DNA of 13,804 nt from positions 1 through 13,804 of the forward strand of contig SCSL01000074.1 in NCBI GenBank assembly GCA_004298405.1. Reading direction: 5' to 3'. Of this stretch, positions 6,267-12,319 are shown piece by piece. Position 1 is the stretch's first letter. Every line of letters starts with the position of its first letter. Source of the DNA: Patescibacteria group bacterium (GTDB lineage: Bacteria; Patescibacteriota; Patescibacteriia; UBA9934; GWF2-40-263). The position numbers were made by a program, and so were the translations under genes. The notes under the pieces were generated by a model. It did not search any database. It had not been told where the DNA came from and was given only the letters and a program-made list of their open reading frames with translations.

Positions 6267-7022
6267 ATGGCGCGTGTTGAAAAAAACGCGGGACTTGAGT
6301 CTCGCCTGGATGAAGTAAAGGGAGAGGTTGTTCGAGAAGTTCGTAAGCGTACGCGCACGGGTCGTCCATGGCTGACGTGTTCACTTCTTTTCCTCGCGCT
6401 CTTGGTGGGCATGATCCTTTGGGTTACCTGGTTTGTTGCCGCCACGGGACTTCTTCATGTGCCTGTGTTCACCTCGCTTACCTACACAGCTCCCGAGCCG
6501 ATTCGTATGGTTACGCCGGGCGTCCCCATTGAAGCAGTCCTCAAGGAGACCTTTACCAGTACCCTGACGCGGCGACTCTACGAAGGTGGAGGGACACTGA
6601 CAGACCGTTCTGTTGAGGTACAAATTCAGGAATCTTCCTTGACCGCGTCCCTGCGTACCTTTTTGGAAAAATCAGCGCCTGAGTGGATCAATTCTTCGGG
6701 TGTTCAGATTGTGGTCGAACCAGGCACCGGCATTGAGTTGTTTGTCCCTCTAGATTTGGAGTCCCAGGAGCCTGGCGTGGCAGGGATTATCACGTTTGAT
6801 CTTGATGTTGATCAAGGGAATCTGGTCGTGACGCCTGTTTCCGTCCGCATTGGAGCGGCTAAAATTCCAAATTTCTTGATCGTGGCGTTTCTCATGCCTC
6901 TTTTAGAAGCCGAACTTGCCAAACTCAACACGGCTATGGTTGGGTACGCACAGATTTCTTCGATTGAACTCCTTCCCCGCGAGGTGGTGGTGAAGGGCGA
7001 GCTGGCCGTGGAGATCAAGTAG
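6267..7022 (+). CDS. Single-span membrane protein with extracytoplasmic beta-rich domain
   Basis: A 251-residue protein. A charged cytoplasmic N terminus (about 1-36) precedes one membrane helix (about 38-62, LLFLALLVGMILWVTWFVAATG). The rest is an extracytoplasmic domain with alternating hydrophobic strands, ending IPNFLIVAFLMPLLEAELAKLNTAMVGYAQISSIELLPREVVVKGEL. The shape (membrane anchor plus a domain evaluating integrals of strands ending in a -VKGEL type motif) recalls the YpmS or DUF2993-like proteins loosely, but this is only an impression. It is the third gene of the operon. Confidence 0.8.
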   Translation: MARVEKNAGLESRLDEVKGEVVREVRKRTRTGRPWLTCSLLFLALLVGMILWVTWFVAATGLLHVPVFTSLTYTAPEPIRMVTPGVPIEAVLKETFTSTLTRRLYEGGGTLTDRSVEVQIQESSLTASLRTFLEKSAPEWINSSGVQIVVEPGTGIELFVPLDLESQEPGVAGIITFDLDVDQGNLVVTPVSVRIGAAKIPNFLIVAFLMPLLEAELAKLNTAMVGYAQISSIELLPREVVVKGELAVEIK

Positions 7023-7036
7023 TCCGTGCTTGAATT

Positions 7037-7801
7037 ATGATTCTATTGCACCGAATATCCTCATTTGGAGTTGCCTGCGTTGCGGTGGCGGGATTTCTTT
7101 TGCTGGTTTTTCCGCCATTCCATCCATACCTCATTATTTTCTGCACCGTATTTTTTTCCTTTCTCATTCTGGGTCGACTTCTTGCGTGGCAAATCCGCAC
7201 ATTTCAGTTCTGGCATTTGCTCGGAACTCCCTTGCTCCTTCTTCTCTCAAGTTTCGGTCCGTTCTTTCTGCTTGAACGTACGATGTCGAAATTGGCTTTA
7301 TCGGTTTTAGTTGTTGCTTTGTTGTTCTTGTTCGTGGAACATGTTTTTAGCTTTATCCATCTCCCTGTTGCCTACCAACCTTTTACGCTTGAATACCTTT
7401 CCGGCCTTCTCCATATCCTTTCCGTTTTCTTTCTTTCTGTTTTGGGTTTTGGCCTTTCCTTGTTTCTCCAAACACCATTATGGCTCCTGTCCCTCATTTT
7501 TTTCTTTATTCTTTTTTTCATCGTGTATGGCACACTTTGGGTAGGGAAGGTAGATTCCCAGTATGCCAAGCCGTACGCCTTTGCCGGCGCCGTACTGACC
7601 ACAGAACTGTTTGCCTCGCTCTCTTTTCTTCCAACGGGATTTTATACGAACGCGGCATTTCTTGCTTTAGGGGTTTATGTTTTTCTTGGACTCTCCCGCG
7701 CGCATGCTATGCACAAACTCTCTAAAGAAGTTCTGCGTCGGTACCTGATCGTGTTTGTCGCGCTCACCACGTTGATTATCCTAACTTCCCAATGGGTATG
7801 A
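7037..7801 (+). CDS. Polytopic membrane protein, unknown
   Basis: A 254-residue, very hydrophobic protein with about seven to eight membrane helices (for example SSFGVACVAVAGFLLLVF, LALSVLVVALLFLFVEHVF, LSLIFFFILFFIVYGTLWV, TLIILTSQWV). Loops are short and there is no recognisable soluble domain or catalytic motif. The stop codon TGA (7799-7801) overlaps the next gene's ATG in the arrangement ATGA, showing translational coupling with the HtrA-like gene. It may form a complex with that PDZ protein; this rests only on gene order. Confidence 0.8.
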   Translation: MILLHRISSFGVACVAVAGFLLLVFPPFHPYLIIFCTVFFSFLILGRLLAWQIRTFQFWHLLGTPLLLLLSSFGPFFLLERTMSKLALSVLVVALLFLFVEHVFSFIHLPVAYQPFTLEYLSGLLHILSVFFLSVLGFGLSLFLQTPLWLLSLIFFFILFFIVYGTLWVGKVDSQYAKPYAFAGAVLTTELFASLSFLPTGFYTNAAFLALGVYVFLGLSRAHAMHKLSKEVLRRYLIVFVALTTLIILTSQWV

Positions 7802-8877
7802 AGATCCAATCCTGGCCACAGACCATCCGCATTATTGTTTTTTCATGCCTCATTGGCGGAGCGGCGGGAGTTTTGGGAACCGCACTCACAACGAATTATC
7901 TTTCGGAGTACGCGCTCCAACTTGGACAAGTGACGCAGACGCTGGGAATCTCGCAGACGCGACCAAGATCTCTCCCACAGTCGTATGACGATGCCTTGGA
8001 ACGCCTCGAAGAACGAGCCCTTCCAGCAGTGGGATCATTGTTTCCTGACACACGTATTGGAGAAACGGGCGTGTCTGTCTTTGATTCGGCTGTGTCGATC
8101 ATCGTGCTGACATCCGATGGATGGATGCTTTCTCCTTCTGGAACGCTTGGAGACACGGTACAGGTTGGTGCCCAGACGTGCGAGGTGGATCAGGTCATAA
8201 TCGAGCCGAGATTCGGATATCATTTCTTGCATTGCGTAACATCCAACAGTTCTGTTGTTGATATGGTTGGAGGATATGGAATTGCCGCGGGGGATCAATT
8301 ATTTGTGGTGACGCAGGGACGGGAAGTGGTTTTCACGCAAGCGCGGGAGATCGTTTGGGGAGAGGTGGTTCGCTCAAGCGATATTCCTACGCGTCGGATT
8401 TTACTCACGGATGATTTTACGGTGCGCGAAGGGTCTGCAGTCTTTAATGTGTACGGGGAGTTTGTGGGGGTGGCGCATGAGGGAGAGGGTCGCATGGAGA
8501 TTGTTCCATTTGAACATCTTGCCGGAGCGTTTCAGCAAGTTCTTGAATCTGTCGACACGATTGTGTATCCAAGTTTAGGAATTCGTGGCATCGATCTCTC
8601 ACGAACCGTTGGGGTATCTGAAGAGATTTCCAAAGGTCGTCATACCGGGTTTGTGATTTATGGTTCGCGTGCCATCGTTCCTGGAAGTGCCGCGTACAAA
8701 GCGGGATTGCAAATAGGAGACATGGTGGTTTCTGTCGAAGGGATCATGATTAACGCAACCAGTTCACTTGATGACTTGCTCACCTCCTATGTTGCAGGAC
8801 AGGAAATGCAAATCGGGATTGAACGGGATGGAGCGCAACAAGAAGTAACCGTAACGTTGGGTGAGTTGAAACTTTAG
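7798..8877 (+). CDS. HtrA/DegP-like membrane-anchored PDZ protein, catalytic triad degenerate
   Basis: A 359-residue protein. One N-terminal membrane helix (about 10-30) is followed by a trypsin-like fold of the S1C type and a C-terminal PDZ domain (about 258-357; PGSAAYKAGLQIGDMVVSVEGIMINATSSLDDLL). The protease landmarks are altered. Where active HtrA has TNNHVV the sequence is LSPSGTLGD (111-119), with no His. The GNSGGP serine loop is shortened to REGSAVFNVYG (210-220). The fold is kept, as VSIIVLTSDGWML and FNVYGEFVGV align with conserved strands. I infer a non-proteolytic scaffold or sensor. The start at 7798 is chosen for the ATGA overlap; the in-frame ATG at 7792 would add two residues. 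Confidence 0.85.
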   Translation: MKIQSWPQTIRIIVFSCLIGGAAGVLGTALTTNYLSEYALQLGQVTQTLGISQTRPRSLPQSYDDALERLEERALPAVGSLFPDTRIGETGVSVFDSAVSIIVLTSDGWMLSPSGTLGDTVQVGAQTCEVDQVIIEPRFGYHFLHCVTSNSSVVDMVGGYGIAAGDQLFVVTQGREVVFTQAREIVWGEVVRSSDIPTRRILLTDDFTVREGSAVFNVYGEFVGVAHEGEGRMEIVPFEHLAGAFQQVLESVDTIVYPSLGIRGIDLSRTVGVSEEISKGRHTGFVIYGSRAIVPGSAAYKAGLQIGDMVVSVEGIMINATSSLDDLLTSYVAGQEMQIGIERDGAQQEVTVTLGELKL

Positions 8878-8885
8878 GATATACT
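8857..8885 (+). promoter_or_regulatory. Possible internal promoter before the Wzz-like gene
   Basis: TTGGGT (8857-8862), a 17-nt spacer and TATACT (8880-8885), 10 nt before the ATG, with GAGAAGG between them. It would allow separate expression of the last gene of the operon. Confidence 0.45.
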
Positions 8886-8895
8886 AAGAGAAGGT

Positions 8896-9540
8896 ATGGC
8901 ACAGCCAAATTATTTACGCGACATTTTTCACAACTGGCACACCGTGGCGATGTTCGGGCTTTTGGGGCTCGTGCTTGCGCTCATTATTTCTTTTGTGCAA
9001 CCTCTCAAGTATTCATCCACCGCGCGACTTCTGATTCTGCAAGACGTCGGCTCAGGGACAGACGCGTACACCGCTTCTCGATCAGAGGAACGTATTGCGG
9101 ATAATCTTTCCACGCTCATTTATACCAGCACGTTTTTTGATCAAGTGATCGACGCGGGGTTCTCGATTGACGAATCCATCTTTCCAGATGATCCGTCCAA
9201 GCAACGCAAAGAGTGGGGGAGAACGGTGAAGGCTACCGTGGCTCGTGGGTCAGGACTCCTGACTATAACGGCGTATCATCGCGACGTAGATCAGGCCGAG
9301 CAATTGGTACGCGCGATTGCGTTTGTGTTGACCGATCGAGTAGCGGAATACACGTCCGGTGGAGATGTGTTGGCACGCCTTGTGGATGAACCGCTCAATT
9401 CTCGTTGGCCTGTAAAGCCGAATGTCGTGGTGAATCTTTTGTCTGGATTTGTATTGGGAGGCTTTGTTGGCGTGGCGTTTGTGATCTTACAAACCGAGCG
9501 TATCCGCCGCCGCCATCAGCTTGTGCACGAAGAAATATAG
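8896..9540 (+). CDS. Wzz/YveK-like polysaccharide chain-length or co-polymerase protein
   Basis: A 214-residue protein with the layout of bacterial polysaccharide co-polymerases: a short N terminus, membrane helix 1 (about 18-36, AMFGLLGLVLALIISFVQP), a helical extracytoplasmic domain with YSSTARLLILQD, and a Pro-containing approach to helix 2 (PLNSRWPVKPNVVVNLLSGFVLGGFVGVAFVIL, about 171-203), ending in a basic cytoplasmic tail. Family members set the chain length of capsule, O-antigen or exopolysaccharide, or regulate a tyrosine kinase. No kinase (BY-kinase) domain or separate kinase gene is visible. It ends the six-gene operon and is the best clue that the operon concerns the cell envelope. 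Confidence 0.85.
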   Translation: MAQPNYLRDIFHNWHTVAMFGLLGLVLALIISFVQPLKYSSTARLLILQDVGSGTDAYTASRSEERIADNLSTLIYTSTFFDQVIDAGFSIDESIFPDDPSKQRKEWGRTVKATVARGSGLLTITAYHRDVDQAEQLVRAIAFVLTDRVAEYTSGGDVLARLVDEPLNSRWPVKPNVVVNLLSGFVLGGFVGVAFVILQTERIRRRHQLVHEEI

Positions 9541-9558
9541 TATTCATTACTTTTCTCA

Positions 9559-9595
9559 GCCGCTTTAGCGGCGTTCCGGACGGGGCTAAAGCCCC
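9559..9595. repeat. Paired palindromes (REP-like)
   Basis: Two perfect palindromic hairpins 9 nt apart: GCCGCTTTAGCGGC (9559-9572) and GGGGCTAAAGCCCC (9582-9595). The loops TTTA and AA sit in the complementary cores CTTTAG and CTAAAG. Such pairs are typical of dispersed intergenic palindromic repeats; copy number elsewhere is unknown. Confidence 0.5.
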
Positions 9596-9628
9596 TTAGA
9601 AGAATCCGTCATCAACAAAAAACCCATT

Positions 9629-9716
9629 GTGAGAACCTTCTCACTGGCGGATCAACACGAGGAGGAGGCGCGTTGATCGCTGCAAGAAGGCCCTCAAAAT
9701 GGGCTCTTTTTTATTA
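9629..9716 (+). ncRNA. Structured 3' region or small RNA ending in a terminator
   Basis: Three hairpins follow each other: GTGAGAA/TTCTCAC with loop CC (9629-9644); GATCAACACG/CGCGTTGATC (9650-9659 with 9669-9678) with one mismatch and loop AGGAGGAGG; and GGCCC/GGGCT (9689-9693 with 9701-9705) followed by TTTTTT (9707-9712), an intrinsic terminator. No convincing promoter is seen just upstream, so this is probably the 3' end of the membrane operon message. The purine loop is exactly complementary to a loop in the next gene's leader (9890-9898). Confidence 0.45.
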
Positions 9717-9792
9717 CTGATTGGCAGGCAATAGGGTATCAAAACCCTTACTTTGCGTCAATGGCGGATACGGCGATTCTTGCCAGGTTCTC

Positions 9793-9821
9793 TTGACAAA
9801 AATCGTCTTACGTGATATTTT
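9793..9821 (+). promoter_or_regulatory. Promoter of the MopE-motif gene at 10154 (ACGTTC class, copy 1)
   Basis: TTGACA (9793-9798) followed by AAA, a 17-nt spacer, TATTTT (9816-9821), 3 nt, then ACGTTC (9825-9830). The same layout at identical spacing is found at 12061-12098 and 13493-13530. Start of transcription is predicted near 9828. Confidence 0.75.
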
Positions 9822-9827
9822 TCGACG

Positions 9828-10153
9828 TTCACAAATGGCTGGGATAGCGGCTTCGTGTCCTGAAGCGGTTTGATGGCCACGTCGCAACACCTCCTCCTTG
9901 TTGTGATGAAACCATCGAACCACTCCAGTACATGGAAATTCCATGACTGCTTGTTCTCTTCATCGTGAATCGAGAGATTTGTGCGCAGACACTTCTGCTC
10001 AGAAACCTCTCGATTCCAAGCCAAAGCGAGGGAACCATGCTTGCATGGATTCCCGAGCGTGGCGAAGGAAACAAGGTTCGACCTTGATTCGCCCCTCTCG
10101 GCGAAGTGCAAACAACGTCGAGAGGGAAACCCAAACTGATGGAGAGCGTCATC
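9828..10153 (+). promoter_or_regulatory. Long structured 5' leader 1
   Basis: About 325 nt with no gene of its own. In order it contains: a hairpin CAACA/TGTTG (9885-9903) with loop CCTCCTCCT; the palindrome CATGGAAATTCCATG (9941 onward, about 9940-9954); a 48-nt hairpin closed by AATCGAGAG/CTCTCGATT (9968-10015) with inner stem GCAGA/TCTGC; the inserted palindromic element (10017-10090); a hairpin CCCTCTCGGC/GTCGAGAGGG (10093-10126); and the Shine-Dalgarno GGAG at 10141. The 48-nt hairpin and the CTCTCGGC hairpin recur in leader 2. The four CTCTCG/CGAGAG segments could pair in more than one way, as in switching leaders. Confidence 0.65.
10012..10090 (-). mobile_element. Small palindromic mobile element, copy 1
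   Basis: A 69-bp unit (10017-10085) between two GATTC repeats (10012-10016 and 10086-10090). It contains hairpin CAAGGT/ACCTTG with loop TCG (10072-10086) and hairpin GGGAA-CCATGC/GCATGG-A-TTCCC (10030-10054). Its reverse complement matches 12124-12190, with 54 of 57 positions identical outside the terminal hairpin. Removing 10017-10090 restores a sequence matching leader 2. No coding capacity, so it is non-autonomous. Confidence 0.7.
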
Positions 10154-11647
10154 ATGACCCGTTTCTTGGTTTACCTCGCCGCCCTGTGCGGCATCTTCGC
10201 CTCCTCGACCGCCCTCGCCGCCACCCCCCGCCCGTGCACCAGCTACGCGGGGCTGGAGGACGCGGACGGCGACAAGTTCTGCGCCTTCGTCGGCGCGGCC
10301 ACCGCCACCACCTCCGGGTGGACCGGAAAGGTGGACTGCGACGATGACGACAAGGCCGCCCACCCGGGCGCGACCGAGGTCGTCGACGACGGCATCGACC
10401 AGGACTGCGACGGGAGCGATCTCGTCCTTCCCGTCAGCGACCCCGCCTTCAAGCGGTACGTCGCCAACACCTACGGTGGCCGAGCGCCCAGGACGGATGT
10501 CTTCGCAACCGAATACAACCGTTGCACGGCCGCCGCCGGCCGCTGCACCGTCAACGACGACAAGGGTCGGTTCGACATCACCGACACCGAAGTGGACATC
10601 CTCTGCGATGTTCACCGTGGTGACGGTTCGGTCGTGGGATCCGATGGGATCCGCGAGGTCGTGACCCTCGTCATCGGGTCACACCGCTTCCCCGACCTAA
10701 AGCCGTTCGACCCGCGATGCGGGTACACGGCTTCGACCTCGACCCACTCCGGTACCACTTCGGTCGCCCCTCCGCGTCCGGTTGCCACCAGGAAGTACGT
10801 GGACGGCACCTACGAGGTGATCAGGAAGGCGCAGGTCAAGGAGCATGACGAGCGGGTCGCGGCCGAGACGGCTCTCGGTGACCGGGTCACCAAGGTCGAG
10901 AAGGTTCTCGACGATGTAGTGCCCGCACTCAACGAGGCCACCACGAGCATCGTCGACCTCGAGGCCGCCCTGGCCGCCCAGGACGAGGCGATCGAGGCCG
11001 AAGTGGCGCGAGCCAAGGCCGCCGAGGCCGCGGCTCTGAGCGTGGCCCAGGAGGCCCAGCGAGACGCCACCAGTGCCAGCCGCCAGGCGTCCGCCACGGC
11101 CGCCCACGGTCCCCTCCTTGAGGCCGGGGTGATCGGTGGACTACTCGTCCACCGAGCCCTGAACGAAACCGGAGACGACGACGATGCCATCCGTGGCAGC
11201 GGCATCGGTGGCGGGGGCTTCGAGCTCCGCGCCGGTGTCGATGCCAAGCGATGGCAGGTCGCGGGCTTTGGCCAGTTCGGCTTCGGCGCCGACGGCCTGG
11301 GTAGTACCGGACCGGACACCTCGCTCCTCGTGGGCGCGGACGTCCTCTTCGACGCCGGTCCGGTCGAGGTCGGCCCGTGGGTTGGGTTCCTCCACACGGA
11401 GGACCACGCCAACCTCCTCGACTTGACCGTCGTGGAGAGCGGCGGCCTCGTCGGCGTCACCCTCCAGGGTGACCTCGCGCCCGGCACGGCCTTCCGCGCC
11501 GTCCCGTTCCTGCGCCTCGGTGCAGGGGTGGGATTCTACGGTGCGAAGGGGACGACCGAGGAAGGTGTCGTCGTGGTCTCGGACTACGGCGGCCTCGCGG
11601 TCGTCCAGGGAGGCTTCCGATTCGGCGCCGGAGCCCTCCGGCGCTGA
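10154..11647 (+). CDS. Exported protein: MopE-type metal-binding motif, coiled coil, beta-rich C-terminal domain
   Basis: A 497-residue protein. A signal peptide (MTRFLVYLAALCGIFASSTALA, cleavage near ALA|A) is followed by an Asp-rich motif at about 61-87 (DCDDDD, HPGATE, GIDQDCDG), the putative metal-binding motif seen in MopE-like proteins and common in Myxococcota. Four to five further Cys lie in the next 130 residues. Residues about 222-315 are an Ala/Glu-rich coiled coil (ETALGDRVTKVEKVLDDVV). The last 170 residues alternate Gly and hydrophobic residues (FGQFGFGADGLG, GAGVGFYGAKG) like a beta-barrel or membrane-inserted domain. The start at 10154 is chosen for the signal peptide and GGAG 7 nt upstream; the earlier in-frame ATGs at 10106 and 10139 lie in the leader. 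Much more GC-rich than the backbone, so transfer or strong composition bias is likely. The function, perhaps adhesion or calcium or copper binding, is inferred only. Confidence 0.85.
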   Translation: MTRFLVYLAALCGIFASSTALAATPRPCTSYAGLEDADGDKFCAFVGAATATTSGWTGKVDCDDDDKAAHPGATEVVDDGIDQDCDGSDLVLPVSDPAFKRYVANTYGGRAPRTDVFATEYNRCTAAAGRCTVNDDKGRFDITDTEVDILCDVHRGDGSVVGSDGIREVVTLVIGSHRFPDLKPFDPRCGYTASTSTHSGTTSVAPPRPVATRKYVDGTYEVIRKAQVKEHDERVAAETALGDRVTKVEKVLDDVVPALNEATTSIVDLEAALAAQDEAIEAEVARAKAAEAAALSVAQEAQRDATSASRQASATAAHGPLLEAGVIGGLLVHRALNETGDDDDAIRGSGIGGGGFELRAGVDAKRWQVAGFGQFGFGADGLGSTGPDTSLLVGADVLFDAGPVEVGPWVGFLHTEDHANLLDLTVVESGGLVGVTLQGDLAPGTAFRAVPFLRLGAGVGFYGAKGTTEEGVVVVSDYGGLAVVQGGFRFGAGALRR

Positions 11648-11676
11648 GCAACTGACAAACACGCGCCCCCGCGTGG

Positions 11677-11720
11677 AGAAGAGCTTCCGAGCTCAACTTC
11701 ACTCGGGGGCTCTTCTTTTT
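11677..11720 (+). terminator. Intrinsic terminator of the MopE-motif gene
   Basis: Stem AGAAGAGC/GCTCTTCT (11677-11684 with 11709-11716) with inner CCGAG/CTCGG, followed by a T run to 11720. A small perfect hairpin CACGCG/CGCGTG (11660-11675) precedes it. Confidence 0.8.
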
Positions 11721-11766
11721 GAAAAATCGGCATAGCCGATTTTTCAACCCTGAGCCTGTCGAAGGG
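11719..11766. repeat. Perfect 13-bp inverted repeat joined to a REP-like palindrome
   Basis: TTGAAAAATCGGC (11719-11731), loop ATA, GCCGATTTTTCAA (11735-11747), then CCCTGAGCCTGTCGAAGGG (11748-11766), a CCCT/AGGG-bounded motif that I recall as a common intergenic repeat in many bacteria. It may also act as a second terminator. Confidence 0.5.
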
Positions 11767-11795
11767 TAGGATCTTGAGTTTTCCACACAAAGCCG

Positions 11796-11824
11796 TTGAC
11801 TTTCATGTTTCTTTATGGTTTATT
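11796..11824 (+). promoter_or_regulatory. Promoter of a short RNA upstream of the tRNA-like gene
   Basis: TTGACT (11796-11801), a 17-nt spacer and TTTATT (11819-11824). Predicted start near 11830. It lacks the ACGTTC element of the neighbouring promoters. Confidence 0.45.
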
Positions 11825-11828
11825 AAAT

Positions 11829-11905
11829 AGGCAACCGGGGCGAATGCCTCCAAGTTGGTACCAAAATAAAACACCCTCTCTTTCAAAAAGATGGGTGTTT
11901 TATTT
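11829..11905 (+). ncRNA. Short structured RNA with its own terminator
   Basis: Starting just after the promoter: hairpin AGGCA/TGCCT (11829-11849) with loop ACCGGGGCGAA, the palindrome TTGGTACCAA (11855-11864), then a perfect 13-bp stem AAATAAAACACCC/GGGTGTTTTATTT (11864-11876 with 11893-11905) acting as a terminator. GCAACCGGGG (11831-11840) is exactly complementary to CCCCGGTTGC in the downstream tRNA-like gene (11946-11955). No open frame of note. The existence of the RNA is inferred from signals only. Confidence 0.4.
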
Positions 11906-11923
11906 GTTTATCCCGGGCCAAAT

Positions 11924-11999
11924 GGGCCGGTGGGGGTAACGGTAACCCCGGTTGCGTTGGTACCAACAGATACGGGTTCAAGTCCCGTCCGGTCCACCA
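11924..11999 (+). tRNA. Atypical tRNA-like gene, anticodon ambiguous (UGG Pro or GGU Thr)
   Basis: A 76-nt cloverleaf with encoded CCA (11997-11999). Acceptor GGGCCGG/CCGGTCC (one G-U), D arm GGGG/CCCC with loop TAACGGTAA, and a canonical T arm ACGGG/CCCGT with loop TTCAAGT. The anticodon arm is odd: only GTTG/CAAC pairs firmly (11951-11954 with 11964-11967), leaving a 9-nt loop CGTTGGTAC. Counting from the stems the anticodon is TGG (Pro), with a C-C mismatch at 31-39 and T at 37. By loop motif, U33-GGU-A37 would be Thr. Position 14 is T instead of A. It may be a true divergent tRNA, an expanded-loop tRNA, or a decayed copy. TCCCGGGC (11911-11918) and GCCCGGGA (12003-12010) bracket it and could pair in the precursor. 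Confidence 0.6.
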
Positions 12000-12016
12000 A
12001 TAGCCCGGGATCCTAG

Positions 12017-12044
12017 AAAACCGTCCAGAAATGGGGGGTTTTTT
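12017..12044 (+). terminator. Terminator after the tRNA-like gene
   Basis: AAAACC (12017-12022) pairs with GGTTTT (12037-12042), with inner CC/GG pairs, and TTTTTT runs 12039-12044. Confidence 0.55.
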
Positions 12045-12060
12045 AGTATTCTGAGAACTA

Positions 12061-12089
12061 TTGACAAAAGGCCTATTTTCGTATATATT
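12061..12089 (+). promoter_or_regulatory. Promoter of the lipoprotein gene at 12320 (ACGTTC class, copy 2)
   Basis: TTGACA (12061-12066) followed by AAA, a 17-nt spacer, TATATT (12084-12089), 3 nt, then ACGTTC (12093-12098). Identical spacing to copies at 9793 and 13493. Start predicted near 12096. Confidence 0.78.
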
Positions 12090-12095
12090 TCTACG

Positions 12096-12319
12096 TTCGT
12101 TCTTTCAATGGAACCATCGAATCAGACTTGGTCTGTTTCCTTCGCCGCGCTCGGGAATCCATGCAAGCATGGCTCCCTCGCTTTGGCTCGGAATCGAGAG
12201 ATTTTTGTGGAGCACTTTCTCCCCAGAAACCTCTCGGTTCGCCTCTCGGCTTCGAAAACATCGCGGCCGAGAGGATCCACATTCACGGCGTCTGAAAAGC
12301 GCCAACCGGAGTTGACACC
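12096..12319 (+). promoter_or_regulatory. Structured 5' leader 2
   Basis: About 225 nt. It begins with AACCATCGAA (also in leader 1), then the inserted palindromic element (12119-12195), the 48-nt hairpin closed by AATCGAGAG/CTCTCGGTT (12192-12239) with inner stem GGAG/CTCC, then hairpin CCTCTCGGC/GCCGAGAGG (12242-12250 with 12266-12274), and finally GGAG (12308-12311) 8 nt before the ATG. The 48-nt hairpin has the same length and orientation as in leader 1, and position pair C9986-G9997 there is G12210-C12221 here, a compensatory change that supports an RNA structure. Confidence 0.65.
12119..12195 (+). mobile_element. Small palindromic mobile element, copy 2
   Basis: A 67-bp unit (12124-12190) between two GAATC repeats (12119-12123 and 12191-12195). 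Terminal hairpin CAGAC/GTCTG with loop TTG (12123-12135) replaces CAAGGT/ACCTTG of copy 1, keeping the stem with different bases. The central hairpin around CCATGC-AA-GCATGG is the same. It is inverted relative to copy 1 on the chromosome, but both read GAATC-element-GAATC-GAGAG when aligned to their target. Confidence 0.7.

Noticed and set aside
9758..10615. 285-codon minus-strand open frame
   Set aside because: It runs through leader 1, the mobile element and the signal-peptide region of the real gene; its Gly/Val-rich half is a composition shadow.
11829..11905. T-box riboswitch, because of TTGGTACC before a terminator near a tRNA
   Set aside because: There is no stem I with specifier loop, no full T-box sequence and no tRNA-related coding gene downstream; the TTGGTACCAA is just a palindrome.
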